A stretch of DNA of 64,000 nucleotides from positions 20,367,674 to 20,431,673 of the forward strand of contig NC_052400.1 of assembly GCF_009389715.1 (NCBI RefSeq), written 5' to 3'. Position 1 is the stretch's first letter. Every line of letters begins with the position of its first letter. Origin of the DNA: Phoenix dactylifera. Lineage: Eukaryota > Streptophyta > Magnoliopsida > Arecales > Arecaceae. The translations under genes were made by a program, and so were the position numbers. This document shows positions 25,598 through 38,000 of the stretch, one piece after another. The notes beneath the pieces were generated by a model. It was not told the origin of the DNA. It worked only from the letters and a program-made list of their open reading frames with translations, and did no database searches.

Positions 25598-28500
25598 TTA
25601 CTGGCTGGAGACAGAAATGCTATCATCCGTGGGAATAGCATCGATTGGAGGTGTTGACTTCCTTGTGAGGGACTTGGGGATGTCAAGATCATCTTGAACG
25701 CAACGTTGCTGTGGGTGGGAAAGAAGAATGCACATTTGCCGGAAGAGGACCCGGGAAAGGCCCTGCCCACTCTCAAAGATGTAGCCTTCATATTCACTGA
25801 CATGCTCAAGGGCATCAACTAGAGCATCATATACCTTCTGTGGGCAGTTCTCAGAACTAGGCTTATCATGAAGATAGATGACATCCATGGTGAAAACCTT
25901 CTGACTTACAGGCCACAGATGCTGGGGACGAACTGATGATCTGCAGTAAATGAGCATCTGTAGTGAAAATTAATTAGATGTTAGAACACCCACTTATTCT
26001 CAAAAAAATAAAATATAAATGCCGACTCAAAACTCTGATGGTGGAGACAAAATTCGCATGGTACAATCGCAATATAGTATAAATGATTGGAGACGGAAAA
26101 GTAGAAAAGGATATATTGTTCTTGTTGGTGCTACATTGCCATCATTTCATCATTTCCGATATTCCAAATTAAAATAACTTGACTAACCAGATAAGATCCT
26201 AATACGAATGTTTAGTTATGAAGGAAAATAATTGTTCACAGGAAGAACGGAAGCAATATCATGGCATGCCGATTGCATTTCATTAACTGAATGACCTAGA
26301 TATAGTTCATTATGACTTATTCTTCTTTTATCCCAATCAGATCTATCAACTTTCACAACTAGATCTCTGAACAGCTCCACTACTTGCGCCACCTAGAGCA
26401 TTTTATACCGTAATGGCCCCCACAATCCGGTCCACTTAAGTATGTTCTCTCAGAGTGTAAAACGTAGCTAAATGTAGGTTTTCAGACTTAGAAGGTAGAC
26501 CAGGTTGACCCACCAGATCCGTCTCTCAAGAAGCCTATATGGATTGGGCCAGTCTAAAACCTGCAGATACCTGGGCAACCTGGTGACCTAGGCAGTCCAA
26601 ATGTTCAACCTGTTCAAACTGACCTGCTTTTGACCTATCCGAGTCAACTGGGCTTCAACTTTAAAGTTGCTAGAAGAAAAATTTAAAAAATTACCAATTT
26701 ACTTTTTGGATATATTCAGAAGGTGATATTAATGCATATCTTTTCCTTTACAAAAATAAGCTGTGGGATTCTATCATCTTTGTGGTATAGATGTTACATA
26801 TGTAATGGAATAACTTTTGTAATTTTTCATAGTTTTAGATTTTAAACATATTTTTTTAATTTTAAGTATTTGTTTATTTCACTTATTTGTGATGTTATGG
26901 GTCAATGGGTTGAACCAAGGTTAAACTGTTGTTGAATTGCTGGCATGTGACCTAGACAACGAATGGACTGGTGTTCAGTGGACGCTTCAGAACACTGGCC
27001 TAAAACAAATACAACAAGCATATAATATGAGATTATATATTCCTATGATTTGAGTGTAAGCTTGCTTCGGTGAAGCCCTTTTCCACATTTTGGCAACTAA
27101 TGGTCAAAAGCATAAGTTTGTTTCTAAAAGATTGCTTTAAGACTTCACGCAATATCCAAGCAACTATTTAAAATGCTTCTTCCCAATTTTCAACATTCAA
27201 CCTTTTCCAAGTTAAAATTTGGAATAAGTGAGGACAAAAGAAAAAAGGATTAAAACTGCTCTCAACAAAGGGCTATGAACAACATGTGAACTAAAATAGA
27301 AGATGGATGGAGCTGAAGATGCCCTCAGAAAACAAGCCTTATATAAGAAGTATGAGAAGTACCACTCTGAAGAGACGACCCTGCATGCGGGATTTCTTTG
27401 CTTCGTGGGCTGCTATTCGGAAAAGTTGGGTAATATCTGCGACGCCATATGATGAGTTTGCTGCTGCAAGTCCCCGAACTGCTGCCATTGCAGAATCAAC
27501 ATCATTGCTGAACTCCTTCCTAAGCTTCAAATGTAGAAAAGTCAAGTTTAATTTAGGATTCTCCCTGATATTCAAACAGCAGTATATTATTATCTATTAA
27601 AGTCAAGCCACAAACGTTTATACTAGACTCTGTTAAAAATTTAAAATTGATGGCAAACAAAAATTTAATCGCCCTTTTAATTTCAGAAATTTAGCTCGAA
27701 CTCAAATAGAATCATATTCAATTTGATAAACTGAAAGTTGAAATATTCTGAAGAGTTCACAGTGGAAAACAGTGATATTGACTTCCAACTAGCAATATTT
27801 GCATACACCTATGGAATTCTTATACTTTCTGTATGGAAAACCATATGAAAAGAAGGGGGGAAACCAAAAGAGAGAATTCTCTTTCAAATTGATTCTACTT
27901 CCCATAGTGGATAAAAAGAAAGATTATGAGTTTTAAGGATCTCTTTAATCTCTATAGTGTTTTTCCTTTGGCAAGAGCAAAGAAAGATCAAAGGATCATA
28001 AGAAAAAAAGAAACAGAGAAAGATTCGGACAAAAAAGAAAAAGAAAAGAGAGGTACTTCCAGAGAACACGAACATGGAAGCGAACTGGTACACTGGGCAA
28101 ATCTCTAAGATACTTCTCCCAAGGTAATGTTCTTATACAACACATGAGATATCATATAATAGAATTGCACAACAAAACATAATACAAAAATATTTATAAA
28201 GTATCAAACTTCTAATCACGACTATTTCCTTAATCTACATCATCCTACTCTAAAAGTCCAATAGAACTTGCACCTTGTTGTATGCAAAACATGTATCAAA
28301 AAGCACAGGTTAATTCTCCACTTGGCTAGTCATTTCTTGAAGCAGAAAGGAAATAATATGAGAAGCTGGTGGATCTTTTCAATCTTCAAATGTTCTCTAT
28401 CGATAAAAGAAGAGGAGGATCAAGCTATCAATAAACAATGGTAGGAAGGAGAAAATTGACGATAAGAGGAAGCAGGTTAGAAGAGAGCATTGGAGGGCAT

Positions 28501-30202
28501 GGAAGGTATCTGTTATATCAGGGACATATCTCTTGGTATCTCTTAGTATAACAGGGACATATCTCTTGGTATCTCTTAGTATGTAGATCTTTTGGTTTCA
28601 TATATTCATAGTTTTTACTAGAAAAATGTGGTTTGTTTCTTTAAAGGGAAATTAGAACAAGTGGCTCTAACCTGACAAGATTGAACTCTTTTGTTTCTTC
28701 AAACCATGGATGCACATACATTAGCAACCTAAAATCTGTAATTTGTGTTTGGTTTGTCTTTTCTCATGTACCTGCATATTGCTTTACTTTGTCATATAAT
28801 GACCCATCATGTGACAAGTCATAAGAAATTGCATGGAAGCCCCAAGTTGGCAACAAGGATAATTTAACTTTTCTTTTGATGGAGCAACAAAAAGGGACTT
28901 CTGCATTGACAAAAGGTTTGTAGTTTGCACAATGATTGAGATTACAAAGCAACACTAATGTAGTACGCCTACAGTGATGTTAAAAATGAGAGTATTTGAG
29001 GACATTAAACATAGAGGGAGGCAGATCCATGACATATGAACAAAAGGTAGATTCTTAATTGCACCATCAAGAGGTGAAAGTCCAAAAGGATGTTTTCCAT
29101 GAAGCGGTAAGCAAAAAGCAAGTAGCATTAGAACAAAATCTTGGTCACTGGCTTGGTTAGCTAAAGTACGTTAAATTATTGGGTATGCATTGATGTTTTG
29201 GTAAAATTTGCATCCTTGATATGGAGGTAAGATGGTTTCTTCAACTGGATCAAAAGGCAGCAATTTTGTTGGGCCTCCAAGGGGACGCATTTTAATGATG
29301 ATTGAAAGCAATTTATAACATGGCAGGACAACATATGAAACTACAAAGACACTACCGGCAGTTATCTCAGATTTTTTCTCTACTTAGAAGATAAGCAAAT
29401 ATTGTTGTGTTTTCTTGTATGTAAAATAAACATCGAATAAGAGATAGATTGGATTTGTCTCTTTGGTGGTTTCATCTTGATTGTATACACAAAAGAACCT
29501 AAGCCGTGCACATAGTCTCTTACTATTCTCTAGGGGTTGCCCTGTTGATGGTAACAAAGATAACTATTAGCAATTAAACATTAAAAAAAAATTTGAATGG
29601 GAGATATTCAGGGTTAGAGATAAATCACCGCACCATATATCAGATCATAAATCATTAAAAATATGCATTCAAAATTGCTTTTAAAAGTAAAAAAGATTAT
29701 CCACCTTCCAAAATTTTTAGCACAATTTTCAAGCAAATCATTTGATAACTTATCCTTCCACAAAAATCTACTATAACATTACAAAATTGACCACCAATCA
29801 CGCACCTGGCATATACACCCACTTAGACATATTTCATCATATAGCACATAAATGGATATCGATATGATAACCAGAAAAAGTGAATAGCAGAAGCTATATA
29901 TCATTGCAGCCCATCATCAATTCTCATGTGATATAAACGTTAGGTGCATTTACAATAATGATAATGAAAAACAAAATCATCTAGCAGATCAGGAGTTGTC
30001 TGAATGAGGCTTGATGATTATGATAGTCATGATATTTATGTGCAGTTTAATGTAAATCTATAGCATTCAATGTGCTGGTCTAATAGAGCAAAAAATGGAT
30101 TAACATATCTGGTAGGTCCCTGTAATTCTCTTACATCATCACTGATTTAGGTTTCTGTAAGTTTACCAATCAGATTTCATATGGTGTTCTATTGGTTCTG
30201 TA

Positions 30203-30281
<79 letters not shown>

Positions 30282-31386
30282 GATGATGATGATGATGATG
30301 ATCATGAAAGAAAAAAAATCATATATGCCAATCTTAATGATATGATGATCATGAAAAATGAAATTACGCAGAGCTTCAGAAAGAAAAAATCAGAAGTCAC
30401 TGTTGAGACTTGAGATCAATCCATCTCTAGCACTCAGAATCAAACAGAAGATTTTAGTAACCAGCGCAAGGTACATTCAAAGATTTGAAAAAATTGAGTG
30501 TATACAAAGTAGAAACAAACGAAAGCAAGCATAACTTAATACAAATCCTCAGACATAATGTAAAGAAATACACAGTAAAATGCTGAGAATATTCACTTGA
30601 TGACATCCTACTATCCAATTCAACGAAATAATCCTATACGCATAGAAACCAATCATCCATTGCATACGAAGCAACTATAATCCATCAAAATTATCAGCGG
30701 GGAAAAAATCAAGAAAACAAAAGGATCGCTCAAAACCATCAGTATCTTTCCCGAAATCATTCAAAGCCTCGAAGATTATCTTCGATAAAATAAGCGGGAA
30801 CAGGTTTCATTCGAGTCCTACTTTTGCTGGTTTGGAAAGTCTATCAGAGTCTAATTAGGGTTAATATAGCTTACTGTGGTAGGCGTCTAATTTGAGTCTA
30901 TTAAGAAGTATTTTAAAATTTATTTCCTTCGTTTGTTAGTGGTTATGCTTATAGATTGTAAGAACCCTGGGGCACAGACCATGAATTAATGAAATTAGTT
31001 TGAGTATTCTCTTAATTCGGAGGTCCAATCTTCTAATCTGATTTATCTATTGATTCGACAGGATGAGAAAGATCAGAAAAAAGAAACGTCCGACAAACCC
31101 AAGAATCAAGAATCGAGGGGGAAAGGAGGGGACGGACCCAGGAGACGGACTGGCCGAGGACGGCGAAGGCGAAGCGGTGGTCGGGGTTGATGGAGAGCTT
31201 GGCGTTGACGAAAAGGAGGAGGGCCTGCTTGATGGAGTCGAGGCGGGTGATGGGGCGGCCCTTGGGTCCCGACAGCTTCATCTCCGTCCGCGACTCCGCG
31301 TCTACGTCCACGCAGAACAGTATGTCCTCGCCGTAGAATCGGCTCGGCGGCAGCGAGTACACCCCGGCCGACTGCCCGCCCTCCAT
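25598..31386 (-). CDS. BABAM1: BRISC/BRCA1-A complex member 1-like protein (MERIT40 homologue)
   Basis: Scaffold subunit that in animals joins BRCC36, Abraxas and BRE in K63-ubiquitin-specific deubiquitinase complexes. Plants have homologues, but their role is less clear. Three exons on the - strand, all phase 0: 31386-31138 (83 residues), 27524-27363 (54) and 25957-25598 (119), giving 256 residues. Recognised by vWA-like blocks: DILFCVDVDAES; LDSIKQALLLFVNAKLSINPDHRFAFAVL; LFRVMLIYCRSSVRPQ; MDVIYLHDKPSSENCPQKVYDALVDALE; and the C-terminal HPQQRC, which matches HPLQRPC of the human protein. It lacks the long acidic N-terminal extension of human MERIT40. The ATG at 31386 is the first in frame; the codon chain continues upstream only without ATG. 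The exon 1 donor is the weak GTCCGT, and the exon 2 acceptor is AAG rather than CAG. The 5' UTR carries a long GA repeat. No stop or shift was seen. Confidence 0.85.
26480..27005. repeat. Possible dispersed repeat in MERIT40-like intron 2
   Basis: The ends are relatively GC-rich with repeated 'ACCTGGTTGACC'-like words (CCAGGTTGACCC near 26501, GGGTTGAACCAAGG near 26907) around an AT-rich middle. They are weakly complementary. No firm ends or target-site duplication were found, so this is a tentative repeat call. Confidence 0.25.
28516..28581. repeat. 33-bp tandem duplication in MERIT40-like intron 1
   Basis: CAGGGACATATCTCTTGGTATCTCTTAGTAT occurs twice head to tail with period 33, almost identical. 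Confidence 0.85.
30207..30302. repeat. (AT)n and (TGA)n compound microsatellite
   Basis: About 36 AT units (30207-30278) run straight into seven to eight TGA units (30280-30302). It lies in intron 1 of the MERIT40-like gene. Confidence 0.95.
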
Positions 31387-31396
31387 CGAAACCCCC

Positions 31397-31398
<2 letters not shown>

Positions 31399-31431
<33 letters not shown>
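31399..31431. repeat. (CT)n microsatellite in 5' UTR of MERIT40-like gene
   Basis: About 16 CT units on the + strand, so GA in the transcript, ending 12 nt before the ATG at 31386. GA-rich 5' leaders are common in plants and can bind GAGA-type (BBR/BPC) factors; the functional link is inference. Confidence 0.9.
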
Positions 31432-31433
<2 letters not shown>

Positions 31434-34400
31434 CCGGATTTCGCGTGCCTTCTCGTCTGAGCGTTCGATCTCGTTATTGGACTTCGTGCAAGCTAAGGAC
31501 CTAGCCGGACGGGCCGTTACGATCCATACACGTCGCACGTGTCAGGACTCGGGCGAGATGAAACGGAGCACTTCGGCATGTTTTAAAAACGGAACGGAAC
31601 GTTGAACCGTTTTACTGGACGGTTCCCAATTGAACCGGCGGCTCAAGCGGTTCGGCTTCCGGTTCAACCTATTCACAAGATGCTGGCATCAGTATGATAT
31701 CATAAATTAATTTTATTATTTAAAATTATAAAAAAGAAAAAAAAGAAAAAATTTAGAAAATGAAAAAAACAACGCCTTAACCCTATCTTTGATAGTGACA
31801 AGTCTAATGGGGGCTTTTTTAAAAATTCTATTTATTTATTACTTTAGGTTTTGAGCCTTTGATTTGTGGCAGTGAATTAGTAATTTAAGTTTTTAGATTA
31901 AAATATCTAAGCCCAAAATTTCAACCCAGATATCGAATTTCTATAATTTGTCTAGTTCAAATGGATCATCTAATTTAACCGATTTTTCAGTTTCAGATAG
32001 TATATCCGATTTTAATTGGTTTTTAGCTAATCCAATTTAATAGGTATAAACCAGACCGATTAACCATCCTGGTCCCGGTTCAACCAGTTGGACCGATCGT
32101 CTCTCACAAAATGGGCTTTACCTTTACGTAAAGTCCGCGAATTTGCTGACTTTAACGTGGCATAATTTGCGGCCTTTAGAATTTGCCAAATTTATTCCCT
32201 CTTTTTTTCTTTTTTTTTCTTTTTTTGCTTTAGAAAAGGGAAAGGAGGGAGGAAGGGACAAGCCCATCCCCGCGTAGCAGCCCCCACTGGGCCCTCATCC
32301 CGCCAGGAGAATTTCGATGCGGGCAGAAATGACCGTGTGTTAGGCACCACCCTCTCCACCCGTGATCCGGCTCGGTTACCTCTCTGAGCTCCGGCACGAA
32401 TACCACGTGTGAGTACGTCACACCTGGCACCACTTCAGTGGTAAATTTACTTCCTTTTGCTTTTAGATAAAGCTGCACAGGCATACATGAATAGGTTATT
32501 CATGTTCATTTACACATGCTGCGCTCCCATTACCTCGTCGTGCACAACCCTGTGATAGTAAATATTGTGAAAATCAAAAAAAAAAAAAGATCTATCATTA
32601 CCCAAAAAAAAAACATAGAGGAAAACTACTGTAAGAATCTCGCAAGTTTTCATGTTTTACACTTGGGTTGGTGCACCTTTGGATCCTTGCATCACAATTA
32701 CTAGCTCGACGATGAGAATCCTGCCGTTGACCGTGACGGGGGTTGCATGAAGATTGCCGACGAGCTCGCCGCCGAGCAGCTCTACTACAATGAGCCCTTC
32801 ATCTATAAGACTCCAACCAGGGAGGGGGAAGAATCCCCACCATCACAGGAATAAATTTCCAAATTGATATGCTCTCGATTTCACTTTGCATCAATCAATT
32901 CTCAACTGATTCGCCAAATTACCTAGGTAATGTGCTAATCAGATCATGATGTGCTTAATCTATTAGGTCCTGCTGCCTAGCTCTTAACTAAATAAGTATT
33001 CATGGCAGTAATTTTTGTTTTCCGCATACCGATTACAATTGGGGGCCTCCGTTGGGGCCCATCTAATCGCGGCATGGGCTGGGAAACTTGGGTTAAAATC
33101 GTATTGGATTAGCGGCACCCAACGGTTCAAAGTCGGGGAGGTCAGACTCATCGAGGTTTGGGGAGACGGACTTGGGAGAGATCGAACATTATCCTAAATG
33201 TTCCGTTTCGATGCTTTGAGATTGAAGAAGATGGCAGCGTCACCCATGCTCGAAGAGTGATCAAGCTGGAGAGTTATCCTGTTTCATTTTCCCTAGCTTT
33301 CAATAGTTATCTTGTATCCACACTGGTTCAAAAAATTTTACCTACTAAATTCACAAGGAATTCGGGCATTTATATCTTCTCCTAGAAGAGTCCAACATAA
33401 TTTATGATTAGGCCGTCTTATTAAATATAGTACATCATTCAAGTTAAGCAATGAAAAATGGCAAACTACAAGTTACGAGAACAAGGGTGCGCAGCTCAAT
33501 ATGACCTAAAAGTGCGCACGTAACACGTAAGGGAACACCTCTCTCCATTACAAGGTTGAGCACGCCCCACCTCCCATTTCTGATGCATGAGTTGCAAATT
33601 CTTGCAGTGAAGCACACAAATATGCTTCATGTCTTGTGGAGAGCAAGCTTCCTTCCGTCTCAGAAGTTTGTACCTGCACGAGTGCAGAGTGGAGACATCT
33701 CATAATATGACTTGAAGTTTTATAACCCAAAAATATAGGTTTTCTTCCAGCTCCTTCATACAAGATTAAAATAGCTTCCTCTCATACTCTCTAATCTACA
33801 TCTTTGAAAGCAACTTCTCTACAGTAATTCTATGAGAATTTAAAACTACGAATGATTTTGGAACTGATTAAGCTCAGCTACAGTAGCCACCTAACTTCAA
33901 CGAAGCAAGGAACCAACAAGCTAACTTCCATTGAATGGTCCATCAACATGCTAGTATCTCCTTACCAATTCCAAGATTGAATTCTAAAATTTTTGACTAG
34001 TGATTATGAAATAAATTGCTGAATGCATGAGACAGAAGAATCTGTCAGCAGTCAACATAAAACACGAAAATCTGGAACAAAGCAAAGCGAATGATCACAT
34101 TGGAATTCTCAGCTGCAAGGTCCAATGTAAGCACAAGAACAAAAGTAGTTATTACTAAGCCAAGAACATGGTTGAAGTTATCATGGATAGACTGGAACAA
34201 AACTGTGAATGATCTTCTACACCTGCAGCACACCTAGCCAACAAGAGAAATGCAGAATGTTTTGCTAGCTGCTAAGTGGTAGAGCAACCTTCAAAAATCT
34301 GCCCTACTCCAAATGTTATTTCTTAGAAATCATTATTCACAAATGTATGATCCCACAATACTGCAAGCTTTCAAGCCAAAATTAAGGCATGGAAAAGATC

Positions 34401-35040
34401 TATTTCGTTAAATCTATTTCTAAGATGAAACAGGATTTTGCAAATGACCCCCACAACCATAACCATCACCCTCAGCATCCAGTAATTACATATGCACTGC
34501 AGATAAGTCCAGCTATTTGCAGAAAATTCTTGTAGTCACCGTTACGCCAAGAATCAACAAATTTTTCCTTGAATACTTTTCCAACACCCACCTGCTACTG
34601 ACATTTTTGTATTTAAAAACTTCATGCCTTCTTTTCCAACTTTCAACAGTTCAAGTTGTTTGCTGCCATTTGCCAAGCAGCTAATTTAGCGCACAGAATT
34701 CGTTAACCAACACAGTGACCTCACTTTAAAGAAAAAATATAGTTGAAAATGGTTATTTCCACTTGAGTTCAAGTATCATGGTCAGTCCCCCCTGAGAAAA
34801 GTTGACAGAAGCTAAGGGCTTCCCGCATCCCCAAACAACAGTCCAAAATAGTGTGCATGTGTAACCATCGGAAAATGTGGGTTTTTATTTGGTAATTTTT
34901 AAGTCTTATCAGGGGTGACATGCAAAAGCCCCCAAAAAACATAACACAATTAACCATACGCAAGACTACAGTTTAAAGACAACACCTAACTGATAAGCAT
35001 CCATACCTTCATATTAGTAAATAGAAGTCAAAACCAGCAT
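31432..35040. other. Intergenic DNA between two - strand genes
   Basis: Holds the likely promoter of the MERIT40-like gene (31432 upward) and a possible repeat at 31588-32100, with several GGTTCAAC/GTTGAACC words at both ends and an AT-rich middle. It also holds a short coding-like segment at 32709-32852, listed separately. The rest shows no gene that I recognise. Confidence 0.4.
32709..32852 (+). pseudogene. Short unidentified coding-like segment
   Basis: A GC-rich frame of about 48 codons ending in TAA reads DENPAVDRDGG.. then IADELAAEQLYYNEPFIYK. It has codon-like third-position GC and stands out from the AT-rich surroundings. An AG at the left edge could be an acceptor, but I find no upstream exon. 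I do not recognise the family. It may be a terminal exon or exon relic of a lost gene, or chance. Confidence 0.25.
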
Positions 35041-38000
35041 CTAGTGGAGCTCCAACAAGCAGACACACTCGATGTGGGGAGTGTGAGGAAACATGTCTAC
35101 TGGCTGGATACTTTTCAGTTGGTAGCATCCTCTTATCCCTTGGTCAGCCTATATGCAATTATAAGCAGATAAAAGTTAACAAACAGATCATTCCTATACC
35201 TTAAGCTAATATTGTATACATGTGAAGGCTTATACATGAAAATACATACCACACCATGACAAAGGTAATCAAGATCACGCGCACATGAGGCTGGATTACA
35301 TGAGACATAGACAACACGTGGCGCCTGAAGTTTCACTAGATATTTGATTAGCTTCATATGCAAGCCTGGGCGATTAGGATCTGCAGATTTTGCGAAAACA
35401 GCAAGAAAATTACAGTTCCACTTGCATAAAAAAGGCAATTCTCAATTGTCATCAGTCAAAAGAGTATGAACATCAGAAAGAATTTCTTTTTTGAACTTAG
35501 CTTAATGCTTTCTGAAATTATATAAATTTTCTTACTTAGCTAGAATTGCTTTAATTTTCTTTCATCTGTTAATCAAATGGCCTCTCTTAATCTTCATCAT
35601 AGATAAAAGAAATGCAAAGTCACGGATCAAACAAAAGAAAAGTCCGAGGGAAAGCAAAAAGATGTTTGATGGTAAATAGTCATCCAAAAGGAAAAAAAAC
35701 AAAAATACAAGAGCATAAAAAAGAAATAGCTGAAGTTGATATACTTAAAATTGCTATATATAGGCTAATGCGCATCTCGTGTCACGGAAATCTTTAGCTT
35801 CATCAACAAGCAAAAGTATATATCTTTCTTCCTGTTTCAAAAGGTATGCAATTTACATAGATATTTAAAATATTATGGCATAGAAAATACATATCATATG
35901 CAAAAATCAGAAAACCTTAGGCCTGTATACACATCAAATTATCTTTATTTTATATCTTTAAACTTTTTCCAACTAAAAGTAAAAGGGGCACCCCAAGTAG
36001 ACATTGTGTATCACAAGACAACTCCTCAGGACTGAGTGTCAAGTTACAATATTGCAAACCATGCTCAAAAAACTATTTTCCACATGAAAGAGGAACTTCT
36101 GCACCAGTTACAGAAGTGCACTATTAAACCAGTATAAGATACTGGAGATAACTTGTAAATGTAGGCAAGAACATTGCTCATATATTATATCTTCTTGGTG
36201 AAAAATGAGAAAAGCTTGAAGGCAATTCCAAGAGAAAGAAGTTTTCAACAGAAACAAACCTAAAATGACAATGTCGGCTTTTGGCAAATCACTCCCAAAA
36301 TTGTCATTGATTTTGTTAAGATCTCCTTGAACAAATGTAGCATTATGGATGTCATTAAGCTCAGCATTTCTTCGAGCATCTGATATAGCTTCAGCCACTA
36401 CTTCATAACCATAAACATGTCTAACCCTGGAAGTAATTAAAAGAGTTCCTGCTTCAAAATACCTTACTAAAAGAAACAAAAAATGATCAATTTATAACAA
36501 ATGAATTCCAAACAGGAAGACATTCCCTTCTTGCATATTTGAAGGGAAAAGATTACCTTTTTGCAAGGGTCAAACCAATAGTTCCAGTTCCACAAAATAA
36601 ATCCAGAACAATCTCTGAGCCATCTCCTCTAAGACCAGCACAATCCTCAATAAGCTTATAGAGAACTTCTGCCTGAATAAATTAAACACAATTTTATAAA
36701 TCGCAGGACTTTGTAACCCCTAAAAATGAAAACTGGACATTTACTTATATAGAATCAGCAAATCAACACCACCAAATAGTCAATGCCATCTGATGACTTC
36801 TAATAGTGTCCTTGTCTTAAATAACATATGAACAAGGCTAATATTCAAAAACTAGGTAGCATAAATAAAAATTTAGATAGTGAGAATAATGTGGGGCTTC
36901 ATGTTCTTTATAAGATCAGATATTTTAATCAGGATAAAATACATAGGTTTGCTCAGTCTTTGATATTGAGGTGGAAAGTTGGTCTGAAGTTGTCAGTCAA
37001 ACTGCATGATAGAAGTAGTATAATTCAGTTGTCCGAGGGCCCTTAACATTAAAAAGGAATCCAACCCAACCAAAAATAGCTTAGGCTGCTCCATCCTAAC
37101 TAGATTCTTCATTGTTCCCTTGAATATACTTATATTTCTCTAATATTGATACATGGTTCATGCGCTTGAACTTTGGAATTTATTTGTTAAGGTAAGCTGT
37201 CCCTGATTTTGAAGGATAGGAATGCAGAACTTGTCTTACTCTCATGCCAACACCCCACCTTCCAGGGCAAGGGGAAAAAAAAGAATTTTTTTTAACAAAA
37301 AAAAAAGCCCTACAGGCCAACAGATTTTTTCAGTGAAAAGATGCTCTGCTGTAGAGTGCTGCTGGGAGAGCATACAAGAGCACCCATATAGCCCCTAGGA
37401 GGTGTTGGAATGCCACATTATGCATTTACAGCTGTCATTACAGGTTTTTTATTCACTGAATCTCCAACCTACATTTTCGGAACTTCCGCTACCTCCTCCT
37501 CTCAGTTGCAATGTCTCCCAACCCATGCAAGATTATGATTTATGAATATCATGTTGTGCTTCAGCAAACACTGTATGAATTACACCTAGTCAAGCTTTAA
37601 TTAATGTTGAGGGTGGATAAGGACAAAAAAACTGCATAAAACTCCAGACCTAGCATTGGACTGTTAATCAATATATTTGAACAAACCGACATATTTGCGA
37701 AGGTAAGGTTGAAGCTTGTGACATTGTTGCAAAGAGTAATGAAATTCAATAAACTAAGCACATGAATATTGTGCAGGTAAGCCTAGCAAGGGCAGATTAT
37801 ACAGTAAGCTGAAATATATTATGTAAGTAGGTCTGAAAAATGAGTTCAATGCCAAGCAGGGGCAGGCAATGAAACCAATTCCAAATCAAGTTGCAAACCT
37901 GGTAAGAATTAGTCTGGAAGAAAGAGTTGGCTGATATCTGAAATGTAAGTCCTCTTAGCGTCTCTGTGATAGTTGACTTTCCATGCAACACATACTCTTC

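Noticed and set aside
31063..31605. 180-codon + strand frame
   Set aside because: Antisense of MERIT40-like exon 1 and its GA repeat.
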